Assembly: GCA_036277635.1 (NCBI GenBank)
Contig: DASUMP010000188.1
Location: 1-17,867 of the forward strand
Source: DASUMP01 sp036277635
Lineage (GTDB): Bacteria > Actinomycetota > Acidimicrobiia > IMCC26256 > PALSA-610
Reading direction: 5' to 3'
Length of the DNA: 17,867 nucleotides
The number at the start of each line of letters is the position of its first letter. The stretch's first letter is position 1. Below the pieces are notes generated by a model. It ran no database searches. It saw only the letters and a list, made by a program, of their open reading frames with translations, and was not told where the DNA came from. A program made the position numbers and the translations under genes. Shown here piece by piece: positions 1 through 6,321 of this stretch.

Positions 1-881
1 AGCGCGACCGCGCGCGGGTGCACGATCGCGACGACGGCGGTCCCCGCCGCCGGCTCCGCGTCCGCGACCGCGAGGTCGACGCCCGAAGCGAGCCGGACGG
101 TGCCCGCGTCGACGACCCGGCCCCGCAGCAGGTTCACGCCGGCGAGATCGGCGGCGTAGCGCGAACGCGGTCGGGCCGCGATCTCGTCGGGCGTGCCCCG
201 CTGCACGACGACGCCGGCTTCGAGGACGAGCACCGAGTCGGCGAGGGTCAAGGCGTCGAGCGGGTCGTGGGTCACGAGGAGGCACGGTCCGCGGTGGGCC
301 TCCAGGTGGCGGCGCAGCAGCGCGCGGGTCGCCACGCGGGCGGCGGCGTCGAGCGACGTGAGCGGCTCGTCGAGCAGCAACAGCCACGGTTCCGCCGCGA
401 GCGCGCGGGCGAGCGCGACGCGTCGCGCCTGCCCGCCCGACAAGCGGGCCGGGCGGTGCGTCGCGACCGCGGCGACGTCGAGTCGTTCGAGCCACGCGTC
501 GGCGCGTCGTCGCGACTCGATGCGACCCACGCCGCGACTCCGCGGTCCGAACGCGACGTTGTCGCGCGCGTTCAGGTGCGGGAACAGCACGTCGTCCTGG
601 AAAACGAAGCCGACGGACCGTTCGTCCGGCGGCACCCAGTCGGCGCTCGTGGGGTCGTCGAGGACGGTCGGACCGAGCTGCACGCGGCCGCCCTCGAGCG
701 ATGTCAGCCCGGCGACCGCGCGGAGGAGCGTGGTCTTGCCGGCGCCGTTCGGGCCGAGGATCGCGAGTGTGGTGGCGGGCTCGACGCGCAGCGAGACGTC
801 GAGGTGATGTCCGCCCTGACGGACGACGATCCGCGCGTCGAGTGCGCCGCTCACTCGCGGCTCGGTCGCCAGTCGCGTCAC
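1..881 (-). CDS. modC: Molybdate ABC transporter ATP-binding protein ModC (3' end missing)
   Basis: This is the ATPase that powers molybdate import through ModB; it acts on the cytoplasmic face of the membrane. The minus frame is open from a GTG at 881 to the window edge, giving 293 codons without the C-terminus. Visible motifs are Walker A GPNGAGKTT (about residues 43-51), signature LSGGQARR (about 147), Walker B LLLLDEP (about 165) and H-loop LLVTHDP (about 203). A TOBE-like region follows, with NLLRG and VAIVHPRAVA near the break. ModC proteins are usually about 350 aa, so roughly 50 residues lie outside the window. The GTG overlaps the modB stop as GTGA, with GGAG about 8 nt upstream, so translation is probably coupled. 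The family is certain; molybdate specificity rests on the adjacent modA, modB and TOBE regulator. Tungstate is an alternative substrate. Confidence 0.93.
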   Translation of the reverse strand, partial: MTRLATEPRVSGALDARIVVRQGGHHLDVSLRVEPATTLAILGPNGAGKTTLLRAVAGLTSLEGGRVQLGPTVLDDPTSADWVPPDERSVGFVFQDDVLFPHLNARDNVAFGPRSRGVGRIESRRRADAWLERLDVAAVATHRPARLSGGQARRVALARALAAEPWLLLLDEPLTSLDAAARVATRALLRRHLEAHRGPCLLVTHDPLDALTLADSVLVLEAGVVVQRGTPDEIAARPRSRYAADLAGVNLLRGRVVDAGTVRLASGVDLAVADAEPAAGTAVVAIVHPRAVA

Positions 882-1669
882 CTGATCGCTCCGAGCCAGT
901 GCTCGCGCAGCCCGACGAGCACGGCGGCGGACACGGCGAGCAGCACGAGACTCGCCGCGATGGCGCCGTCGACGTCGCCGGTCTCGAGCTGCAAGAACAC
1001 CGACAGCGGCAGCGTCTGCGTCTCTCCCCGCACGTTGCCGGCGAAGGTGATGGTCGCGCCGAACTCGCCGAGCGCGCGCGCCCACGCGAGGACGACCCCG
1101 GCGGCGAGGACCGGTGCGCACATCGGCACCGTGACCCGTCGGAAGACCGTGGCGCGACCGGCGCCGAGTGTGCGCGCCGCGTCTTCGTAGCGCTGGTCGA
1201 CGGCACGGAACGCGGACTCAGCGGTCACGACGAGGAACGGCAGCGCGACGAACGTCTGGGCGATGATCGCCGCGGTGGTCGTGAACGGCAGGCGGATGCC
1301 GAACCACGCGTCGAGGTGTTGGCCGACGACGCCCCGCCGACCGAATGCGAGCAGCAGGGCGAGGCCGCCCACGACCGGAGGCAGGACCATCGGCAAGAGC
1401 GCGAGCGCCCGCAGGGCGCGACGGCCGCGGAACTCGTAGCGCGCGAGCAGCCAGGCGAGGGGGAGCCCGAGGCCGAGGCACACGAGCGCGGTCGCCACCG
1501 AGGTGAGCAACGACAGCCCGAGCGCGTCGCGGAGCGCGGGGTCGCCGAGCAGGTCCCCGAGGTCGCGCCACGGCGCCCGCCACACCAGCGCGGCGAGCGG
1601 CAGTGCGAACACGAGCGCTCCGAGGGATCCGAGGCCCACGACGATCGTCGACGGGCGCCGCCCCCTCAC
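878..1669 (-). CDS. modB: Molybdate ABC transporter permease ModB
   Basis: ModB is the membrane channel subunit of the molybdate importer, working as a dimer with ModC. The 263-aa protein has several hydrophobic segments, starting with a TM helix right after the N-terminus (VVGLGSLGALVFALPLAAL). It also has LLTSVATALVCLGLGLPLAW and the EAA loop EDAARTLGAGRATVFRRVTV, which docks on the ATPase. Its length is normal for the family. I chose the GTG at 1669 because it overlaps the modA stop as GTGA. The frame stays open upstream into the modA region, but that extension is arginine-rich and unlike a permease. The modC start overlaps its own stop. Confidence is high for the family and good for the start. 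Confidence 0.93.
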   Translation of the reverse strand: MRGRRPSTIVVGLGSLGALVFALPLAALVWRAPWRDLGDLLGDPALRDALGLSLLTSVATALVCLGLGLPLAWLLARYEFRGRRALRALALLPMVLPPVVGGLALLLAFGRRGVVGQHLDAWFGIRLPFTTTAAIIAQTFVALPFLVVTAESAFRAVDQRYEDAARTLGAGRATVFRRVTVPMCAPVLAAGVVLAWARALGEFGATITFAGNVRGETQTLPLSVFLQLETGDVDGAIAASLVLLAVSAAVLVGLREHWLGAIR

Positions 1670-2436
1670 GTCCCGAACCCCAGGTCGGCGAGCACCTGCT
1701 GACCCGCCGACGAGCGGACGAACGCGACCCACGCGTCGGCGTGGGCGCGCGAGTCGGTGTCGCGGACCACGCCGATCAGGTACGTCGTCTCGACGTTCTG
1801 CTCCGGCGGGATGGTCACGCCGCGCACGCCGGGCCCGGCGTTGCGCACGTCGGTGGTGTACACGATCCCGGCGTCGGCCTCGCCGAGGGCGACCTTCGTG
1901 AGCACCGCTTGGGCGTTCGGCTCGCGCGACGCAGCGCGCGTCGGGATGCGCGCCGCGTCGAGCACTTGGTCGGCGAGGCGTCCGCACGGCACCTCCGACG
2001 CGCAGAGCACGACGACGACGTCGGTGCGGGCGAGGTCGCGCAGCAGCTGCACGCGATCGTCGTCGGCCGACGCGACGACTTCCAGCACGTTCGTCGCGAA
2101 CCCGACGCCGTCGTCGACGGCATCCGCGTCGCGAGCGCGTGAGTAGCTCTCGGCGTCGGCGGTCGCGAGCACGTCGGCCGGTGCTCCCTCGACGAGCTGG
2201 GTCGCGAGCTGGGACGAGCCGCCGAACGCGAGCTGCACGTCGACGCCGGGACGGGTCCGCTCGAACGCGGCGGCGAGCTCGGTGAACGCGTCGGTCAACG
2301 ACGACGCCGCGAAGATACGCAGCGTCGCTCGGTCGTCGGTGTCGCGCGAGCACGCGGTGCTCCCGACGACGAAGAGGAGCGCGAGCGCCGCTGCCGACGC
2401 GCGTGCGGCGTGCCGGCGCGGTCGTCGTGCGCTCAT
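1666..2436 (-). CDS. modA: Molybdate-binding periplasmic/lipoprotein ModA
   Basis: ModA captures molybdate outside the membrane and hands it to ModBC. The 256-aa protein starts with a basic stretch (MSARRPRRHAARAS), then a hydrophobic core and GSTACS with Cys29. This looks like a lipoprotein signal, although the -3 residue is Ser rather than the usual Leu, so anchoring through Cys29 is only likely. The mature part has the family hallmark IFAASSLTDAFTEL, whose serines help bind oxyanion in known ModA proteins. Further hallmarks are AFGGSSQLATQL, GAPADVLATAD and DAGIVYTTDV. The ATG at 2436 overlaps the stop of the upstream regulator as ATGA. A tungstate-binding homologue is the main alternative. 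Confidence 0.94.
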   Translation of the reverse strand: MSARRPRRHAARASAAALALLFVVGSTACSRDTDDRATLRIFAASSLTDAFTELAAAFERTRPGVDVQLAFGGSSQLATQLVEGAPADVLATADAESYSRARDADAVDDGVGFATNVLEVVASADDDRVQLLRDLARTDVVVVLCASEVPCGRLADQVLDAARIPTRAASREPNAQAVLTKVALGEADAGIVYTTDVRNAGPGVRGVTIPPEQNVETTYLIGVVRDTDSRAHADAWVAFVRSSAGQQVLADLGFGT

Positions 2437-2828
2437 TCGTCGGGAGTGGCGTCGACCACGACGTTGGTCGCCTTCACGACCGCGGTGGCGAGCGCGCCCG
2501 GCTCGAGGGCCAGCTCGTCGGCTGCTTCGCGCGTCATGAGCGACACGACTCGGAACGGGCCCGCCTGGATCTCCACCTGCGCGGTGACGGTGTCCTTCAC
2601 GACCCGGGTGACGATCCCCGAGAACCGGTTCCGGGCCGACTGCCCGCCCGTCGCGGCGTCGGCGTGCGCTGCGTGGCCGGCGACGTAGCGGGCGAGCGCC
2701 GCGCCGTCGACGAGCCGTTGTCCGCCCGCCGAGCGCGTCACCTCGAGCTCGCCGGCGTCGACGAGACGGCGCACGGTGTCGACGCTCACCCCCAAGAGCT
2801 CGGCCGCCCGTCCGATCCGGTACTGCAC
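2433..2828 (-). CDS. HTH/TOBE-domain molybdate-responsive regulator
   Basis: This 131-aa protein probably senses molybdate and controls the operon it heads. The N-terminus (YRIGRAAELLGVSVDTVRRL, about residues 3-22) is an excisionase/MerR-like helix-turn-helix, followed by a short wing (GELEVTRSAGGQRLVDG). From about residue 65, SARNRFSGIVTRV begins a single Mop/TOBE domain, the fold that binds molybdate in ModE, ModC and molbindins. It differs from classic ModE, which has a larger LysR-like HTH and two TOBE units. The GTG at 2828 places the N-terminus just before the HTH. No Shine-Dalgarno is visible, but TATTCT lies 7 nt upstream, fitting leaderless translation. TTG at 2834 is the alternative start. 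An inverted repeat just upstream is a candidate operator. Confidence 0.85.
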   Translation of the reverse strand: MQYRIGRAAELLGVSVDTVRRLVDAGELEVTRSAGGQRLVDGAALARYVAGHAAHADAATGGQSARNRFSGIVTRVVKDTVTAQVEIQAGPFRVVSLMTREAADELALEPGALATAVVKATNVVVDATPDE

Positions 2829-2835
2829 AAGCAAG

Positions 2836-2841
2836 AGAATA
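2836..2841 (-). promoter_or_regulatory. -10 element of the regulator-modABC operon
   Basis: On the minus strand this reads TATTCT, a good match to TANNNT. It ends 7 nt before the GTG at 2828, the spacing expected when transcription starts on the first base of the start codon. No clear -35 was identified. Confidence 0.5.
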
Positions 2842-2845
2842 TGCT
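2840..2845 (+). promoter_or_regulatory. Possible -10 element for the HAD-GNAT transcript
   Basis: The plus strand reads TATGCT, which matches TANNNT and overlaps the opposing -10 by two bases. Predicted initiation would be near 2852, leaving a leader of about 8 nt before the ATG at 2860. The call is weaker than the opposing promoter because the spacing to the start is not diagnostic. Confidence 0.35.
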
Positions 2846-2859
2846 GAAATCTCTTGGGA

Positions 2860-3561
2860 ATGCCCCTGTCATCACGTGAAGACGCTCGCAGATCCCCGGC
2901 GGCCGTCGTGTTCGACATGGATGGCGTGCTGATCGACTCCGAGCCGATCTGGCGCGCGGTCGAACAGCAGGTGTTCGCCACCGTCGGGGTCGTCCTCGAC
3001 GACGACCGCTGCCGCGAGACGATGGGGATGCGCGTCAACGAGGTCGTCGACCACTGGTACCGCCGGTTCCCGTGGGAGACCCCCGACCCCCGTGCGGTCG
3101 AGGACGCCGTCGTCGCCGGAGTCGTCGGCGCCCTGCGATCGACCGGTGCCGCACGGCCCGGCGTCGCGCACGCGCTCGACGTGTGTCGCGCCGCCGGACT
3201 CCGGGTGGCGATCGCGTCGTCGTCGTACGACGTCGTGATCGACGCCGTGCTGGAACGCCTGGCGATCGCGTCGGCGTTCGACGCCGTCGTGTCAGCGCAG
3301 CACGTCGAGCGGGGCAAGCCCGACCCCGCGGTGTACCTGCGTGCGATCGATGCGCTCGGCGTCGCGCCCGCCGACTGCGTCGCGATCGAAGACTCCGTGC
3401 CCGGCGTGCGGGCGGCGCGCGCCGCGGGCATGGCGTGCATCGGCATCCCCGAACCCGGCGCGGACGCGGCGCCGCTGCGCGCCGCGGGGGCCACGGTGGT
3501 GCTCGAGTCGTTGCTGGAGCTGCGCCCGGCGCACCTCGAGGTGGGGGAGGCACGAACGTGA
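2860..3561 (+). CDS. HAD-superfamily sugar-phosphate phosphatase (HxpB-like)
   Basis: This 233-aa cytoplasmic hydrolase probably dephosphorylates hexose or hexitol phosphates. It has all HAD motifs: nucleophile FDMDGVLIDSE (Asp19, Asp21), motif II AIASSS, motif III lysine in GKPDPAVYL, and motif IV VAIEDSVPGV. From memory, the cap region (GMRVNEVVDHWYRRFPWETP) resembles E. coli YniC/HxpB, which has a comparable stretch ending in Trp-Tyr and Pro-Trp. Beta-phosphoglucomutase is the nearest alternative within the subfamily. The ATG at 2860 gives the family's normal length; TTG at 2854 would add two residues. The ribosome binding site is poor. The gene overlaps the acetyltransferase start by 4 nt and diverges from the mod operon. 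Confidence 0.85.
   Translation: MPLSSREDARRSPAAVVFDMDGVLIDSEPIWRAVEQQVFATVGVVLDDDRCRETMGMRVNEVVDHWYRRFPWETPDPRAVEDAVVAGVVGALRSTGAARPGVAHALDVCRAAGLRVAIASSSYDVVIDAVLERLAIASAFDAVVSAQHVERGKPDPAVYLRAIDALGVAPADCVAIEDSVPGVRAARAAGMACIGIPEPGADAAPLRAAGATVVLESLLELRPAHLEVGEART
3543..3550 (+). promoter_or_regulatory. Ribosome binding site fixing the GNAT start
   Basis: GGGGGAGG sits 7 nt before the GTG at 3558 and lies inside the end of the HAD gene. It supports the GTG that overlaps the HAD stop as the true start of the acetyltransferase. Confidence 0.7.
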
Positions 3562-4064
3562 AGGTCCGCTCGCCGACGTCCGACGAGCTCCCGCGTCTGC
3601 AGGAGATCGAGGTCGCGGCGGGCGTCGCGTTCGCCGAGATCGGGCTGGGCGACGTGGCGGCCGCGGACCCGTTCACGATCGACGAGCTCGAGGCGTACCG
3701 TCGCGCCGGGCGGATCTGGGTCCTCGACGACGAAGGGACGGTCGCCGGCTACGCCGTCGTCGACGTGCTCGACGACCGAGCGCATCTCGAACAGGTGAGC
3801 CTGCACCCCGAGTGGGGTCGGCGGGGCCTCGGGCGCCGTCTGGTCGAGCACGTGTGTGGCTGGGCGGCGCAGCAGGGGATGGACGCGGTGACGCTCACGA
3901 CCTTCCGCGACGTGCCGTGGAACGCCCCGCTCTACGAGCGGTACGGGTTCTCGGTGCTGGTCGACGACGCGCTCGGCCCGCAGCTGCGGGCCCGCCGTGC
4001 GCGTGAGGCCGACGACGGCCTCGACCTGGAGCTGCGGGTGTGCATGGTGCGGGCGGTGCCGTGA
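3558..4064 (+). CDS. GNAT-family N-acetyltransferase
   Basis: This 168-aa cytoplasmic protein should transfer an acetyl group from acetyl-CoA to an amine. The substrate is not readable from sequence. The core contains the beta-strand/beta-bulge segment HLEQVSLHPEW and the acetyl-CoA pyrophosphate loop GRRGLGRRLV (about residues 92-101). The typical C-terminal APLYERYGF follows, where the Tyr often acts as general acid. The length is typical. The start is a GTG overlapping the HAD stop (GTGA) behind a strong GGGGGAGG, so the two genes are almost certainly co-transcribed. Coupling with a phosphatase does not by itself reveal the acceptor; amino-sugar, polyamine or protein N-terminus are all open. 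Confidence 0.88.
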   Translation: MKVRSPTSDELPRLQEIEVAAGVAFAEIGLGDVAAADPFTIDELEAYRRAGRIWVLDDEGTVAGYAVVDVLDDRAHLEQVSLHPEWGRRGLGRRLVEHVCGWAAQQGMDAVTLTTFRDVPWNAPLYERYGFSVLVDDALGPQLRARRAREADDGLDLELRVCMVRAVP

Positions 4065-4087
4065 TCGCGCCCCGAACGGGTAACAAT

Positions 4088-4105
4088 GGCGGGACCGCTC
4101 CCGCC
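4088..4105 (+). other. Hairpin in the leader of the TerC gene
   Basis: GGCGGGA (4088-4094) and TCCCGCC (4099-4105) form a perfect 7-bp stem around a 4-base loop. It is not followed by a T-run, so an intrinsic terminator of the GNAT transcript is possible but not typical. It lies 24-41 bases before the TerC start. Confidence 0.4.
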
Positions 4106-4128
4106 CACCCCGGTCGAGTCGCCCGCCC

Positions 4129-5196
4129 ATGACCTCTTCGCTCACCTCCTCGTTGTTCGTCGCCGCCTCGGAAGGCTCCGACAAGCTGCACGACTTCGAC
4201 GCGCCCGCCGCGCTGTGGATCGGCTTCGTCGTGGGCCTGTTCGCGCTCCTGCTCATCGACCTGTTGGTGCTGCACCGCAGCGCCCACGAGATCTCGGTGC
4301 GCGAGGCCGCGATCAGCAGTGCCGGCTGGGTCGCGCTCGGCGTCGCGTTCTCGCTCGTGATCTGGGGCGTGCTCGGCGGCCAGGCGGCCGGGCAGTACCT
4401 CACCGGGTACGTGATCGAGAAGTCGCTGTCGGTCGACAACGTCTTCGTGTGGGCCGTGATCTTCAGCTACTTCTCGGTCCCCCGCGCGTACCAGCACCGC
4501 GTGCTGTTCTGGGGCATCTTCGGGGCGCTCGTGCTGCGCGCCGTGTTCATCTTCGCGGGCGTCGCGCTCCTCAACGCGTTCGACTGGATCTTGTTCGTGT
4601 TCGGCGGTCTGCTGATCTTCACGGCGTACCGGGTCGCGACGCACTCCAGCGAGGAGATCCATCCCGAGCGGAACCCGGTGTTGAAGATCGTGCGGCGCTT
4701 CGTACCCGTGAGCGCGCACTACGACGGTCAGAAGCTCTTCACCAAGGAAGGTGCGCGCCGGCTCGCGACCCCGCTGTTCGTCGTGCTCGTGTTGATCGAG
4801 GCGACCGACGTGGTGTTCGCGGTCGACTCGGTCCCGGCCATCCTCGCCGTGAGTCGCGACCAGTTCGTCGTGTTCAGCTCGAACGCACTCGCGATCCTCG
4901 GTTTGCGCGCGCTCTACTTCTTGCTCGCCGGAGTGCAGGACCGCCTCGTGCACCTCAACAAGGGTCTCGGCGTCATCCTCTTCTACGTCGGCGTGAAGAT
5001 GCTGATCTCCGAGTGGTACCACATCCCCACGTTGCTCTCGCTCGGCGTGATCGCGCTCGTGTTGACGGTCACGGTGTTCGCATCGCTGGCCACCACCAAA
5101 CGCGCGGCTGAACGCTCGGCCACCGAAGGTGCCGACGACGCACGCGGCGACGACGAGCTCGCGCCACCCGCCACGACCGAGGATCCGGTGCCATGA
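4129..5196 (+). CDS. TerC/Alx-family integral membrane protein
   Basis: This 355-aa inner-membrane protein belongs to the TerC family. Members such as E. coli Alx have been linked to manganese export, and the founding member to tellurite resistance; the transported ion here is not proven. Hydrophobic helices begin at ALWIGFVVGLFALLLIDLLV. The conserved acidic membrane motifs are present: IEKSLSVDNVFVWAVIF (around residue 100) and its internal repeat VLIEATDVVFAVDSVPAILA (around 225). They are the expected metal-handling Asp/Glu positions. The C-terminal 40 residues are hydrophilic and acidic, probably cytosolic. The ATG at 4129 has no clear ribosome binding site. Its stop overlaps the next gene's ATG as ATGA, pairing it with a universal stress protein. 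Confidence 0.92.
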   Translation: MTSSLTSSLFVAASEGSDKLHDFDAPAALWIGFVVGLFALLLIDLLVLHRSAHEISVREAAISSAGWVALGVAFSLVIWGVLGGQAAGQYLTGYVIEKSLSVDNVFVWAVIFSYFSVPRAYQHRVLFWGIFGALVLRAVFIFAGVALLNAFDWILFVFGGLLIFTAYRVATHSSEEIHPERNPVLKIVRRFVPVSAHYDGQKLFTKEGARRLATPLFVVLVLIEATDVVFAVDSVPAILAVSRDQFVVFSSNALAILGLRALYFLLAGVQDRLVHLNKGLGVILFYVGVKMLISEWYHIPTLLSLGVIALVLTVTVFASLATTKRAAERSATEGADDARGDDELAPPATTEDPVP

Positions 5197-5615
5197 CCGT
5201 CCAGACGATCGTGCTCGGGGCCGACGGCTCCGAGAACTCGCACCGCGCCGTGCAGTTCGCCGCGGATCTCGCGCGCCAGCTCGGTGCGCGCGTCGTGGCC
5301 GTGCACGCCTTCGACCCGCTCGCGTTGCTGGGGACGGTCGAGCCGCCCGTCGACTTCGAGCAGCTCGAACGCGACACGCAGCAGCGGCTCGAGGCGGAGT
5401 GGTGCGCACCGCTGCGCGACGCCGGCGTGTCCTTCACGGCCGAGGTGGTCGAGAACACCCCAGTCGGTGCGCTCGTCGACGCGGCCGCCGCCCACGCCGC
5501 CGACCTCGTCGTGATCGGCGCCCGCGGTCACACCCCGGTGCGCCAGCTGGTCCTCGGCAGCACGTCGCTGCGGCTGCCCCACGGGACGAAGCGGCCGGTC
5601 ACGATCGTCCCCTGA
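5193..5615 (+). CDS. Universal stress protein (UspA family, ATP-binding type)
   Basis: This 140-aa single-domain cytoplasmic protein has the Usp fold. The N-terminal strand carries VLGADGSENSHRA, with the Asp that contacts adenine. Near the C-terminus is a complete G-2x-G-9x-G(S) nucleotide motif (GARGHTPVRQLVLGSTS), followed by RPVTIVP. This pattern marks the ATP-binding subgroup rather than the UspA subgroup that lacks ATP. Usp proteins act as stress-related nucleotide-binding regulators; the partner is unknown. The ATG overlaps the TerC stop by 4 nt, so the two are translationally coupled. That makes a role in regulating or protecting during the TerC-related ion stress a reasonable inference. 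Confidence 0.92.
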   Translation: MTVQTIVLGADGSENSHRAVQFAADLARQLGARVVAVHAFDPLALLGTVEPPVDFEQLERDTQQRLEAEWCAPLRDAGVSFTAEVVENTPVGALVDAAAAHAADLVVIGARGHTPVRQLVLGSTSLRLPHGTKRPVTIVP

Positions 5616-5639
5616 CCGGGCTCTGCACCAGTGCGGAAG

Positions 5640-5671
5640 GTCACGCGTGACGAACGCGTGAAACCGGTCAC
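5640..5671. promoter_or_regulatory. Palindrome and repeated motif upstream of the 98-aa gene
   Basis: GTCACGCGTGAC (5640-5651) is a perfect 12-bp palindrome. The octamer ACGCGTGA occurs at 5643-5650 and again at 5654-5661, an 11-bp step, about one helical turn. GGTCAC occurs at 5639, 5666 and 5699. This pattern suggests a protein-binding region; the binding factor is unknown. Confidence 0.4.
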
Positions 5672-5729
5672 TGGGCCCTTTCCCTCCCCGCTCCGAGCGG
5701 TCACGATGTCGGCACGGGTGGGCACGACC

Positions 5730-5736
5730 AGGAGGG
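5730..5736 (+). promoter_or_regulatory. Ribosome binding site of the 98-aa protein
   Basis: AGGAGGG lies 3 nt before the ATG at 5740. It is among the strongest Shine-Dalgarno matches in the window and argues that the small orphan gene is translated. Confidence 0.65.
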
Positions 5737-5739
5737 ACG

Positions 5740-6036
5740 ATGAGTCGACGTCACCGGACCGAGGCAGTTCCCGCAGTCTCCCGAGCGGAGCGCCGTGCGC
5801 ACGTCCGCTCGGAGCGCCAGCAGACCCGCACGCAGCTCAGCTCGATGGCGGACCTCGCCGGCGACGCCGACCAGCGCGACGAGCTGATCGAACCGACGCC
5901 GTACTTCCGACCCGAACACGACCACGCCGTGCCCGAGCGCAGCACCCGCTCCCGCTACGCCCACTGGAAGCAGCCGTTCTGGAAGCGCCGCTCCCAGCTG
6001 CGCGCGCAGCGCGCTCGCCTCTTCCGCTCGACCTGA
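5740..6036 (+). CDS. Small basic protein of unknown function (98 aa)
   Basis: I do not recognise this protein. It is hydrophilic and arginine-rich, with no signal peptide or membrane helix. The first 35 residues are basic and Gln/Arg-rich (SRAERRAHVRSERQQTRTQ). A short acidic stretch follows (DLAGDADQRDELIEP). A basic aromatic C-terminus (YAHWKQPFWKRR) comes last and could contact nucleic acid or membrane surface. Evidence for reality is the AGGAGGG ribosome binding site and the palindromic upstream region. It follows the Usp gene by 124 bp, so it probably has its own promoter. It converges on another orphan small gene with 24 bp between stops. A function cannot be given. Confidence 0.6.
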   Translation: MSRRHRTEAVPAVSRAERRAHVRSERQQTRTQLSSMADLAGDADQRDELIEPTPYFRPEHDHAVPERSTRSRYAHWKQPFWKRRSQLRAQRARLFRST

Positions 6037-6060
6037 TCGACCCGCGCGCTCGCCGCGTGC

Positions 6061-6240
6061 TCAGCGGCGTCGTTCGACCGATGCGCGTCGCGTGCGGTTC
6101 GTCGCGCCGGTACGCCGGCGAACCGGCGCGGGGATCGCGGTGGCGTCGTACTCGGCGAGCGCGCGATCGATGAGATCGAGGACGGCGTCGACGCGCGTGC
6201 CGGTGCGGCGCGGGTCCGCGGGGCCGGGTGCGTTCGCCAT
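6061..6240 (-). CDS. Small protein of unknown function (59 aa)
   Basis: I do not recognise this protein. It has a proline-rich start (MANAPGPADPRR), one predicted amphipathic helix (RVDAVLDLIDRALAEYDA) and a basic tail that ends in three arginines. There is no membrane segment. The frame extends upstream to 6291, but I chose the ATG at 6240 because GAGGAGG lies 5 nt before it. It lies downstream of the 2-oxoglutarate oxygenase gene on the same strand, with an 81-bp gap rich in inverted repeats. It may therefore be separately controlled. The helix plus basic tail could suit a small adaptor, but that is speculation. Confidence 0.55.
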   Translation of the reverse strand: MANAPGPADPRRTGTRVDAVLDLIDRALAEYDATAIPAPVRRRTGATNRTRRASVERRR

Positions 6241-6245
6241 CGTGT

Positions 6246-6252
6246 CCTCCTC
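6246..6252 (-). promoter_or_regulatory. Ribosome binding site of the 59-aa protein
   Basis: Minus-strand GAGGAGG is 5 nt upstream of the ATG at 6240. It decides the start in favour of 59 aa over the longer 76-aa frame. Confidence 0.65.
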
Positions 6253-6260
6253 GCCGGGCG

Positions 6261-6303
6261 ACGTGGCGGTAGGCCTACTCCAGATCGCCACGTGAGTGGT
6301 GGC
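6261..6303. promoter_or_regulatory. Nested and competing inverted repeats upstream of the 59-aa gene
   Basis: ACGTGGCG (6261-6268) pairs perfectly with CGCCACGT (6286-6293). Between them lies a perfect 10-bp palindrome, GTAGGCCTAC (6269-6278). The right arm can instead pair locally, GCCAC (6287-6291) with GTGGC (6299-6303). The two folds exclude each other. It could be a terminator of the oxygenase transcript, an operator, or an attenuator-like leader. Confidence 0.4.
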
Positions 6304-6321
6304 AATCCCGCGCGGATGCGC

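Larger units (their letters stand above)
2832..2856. promoter_or_regulatory. Inverted repeat, candidate operator between mod operon and HAD gene
   Basis: Arms CAAGAGA (2832-2838) and TCTCTTG (2850-2856) are perfect 7-bp complements separated by 11 AT-leaning bases. The repeat fills most of the 31-bp gap between the divergent regulator and HAD genes and brackets both -10 candidates. The pairing is seen directly; binding by the TOBE regulator is inference. Confidence 0.55.

Noticed and set aside
18..1702. Plus-strand frames opposite modC and modB
   Set aside because: The minus strand has Walker A, signature, Walker B and H-loop in one unbroken frame; the plus frames have no motif.
4065..4128. 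Manganese (yybP-ykoY type) riboswitch before the TerC gene
   Set aside because: The gap is only 64 bp, and I see one simple hairpin, not the conserved multi-helix element expected.
2829..4439. Upstream extension of the mod regulator frame (to a 668-aa product)
   Set aside because: The extension is Ser/Thr/Arg-rich and antisense to the HAD, GNAT and TerC genes; only the last 131 residues form domains.
3895..5409. Long minus-strand frame (504 aa) opposite TerC and Usp
   Set aside because: It is Arg/Glu/His-rich low-complexity sequence antisense to two clear protein families; such frames are common in GC-rich DNA.
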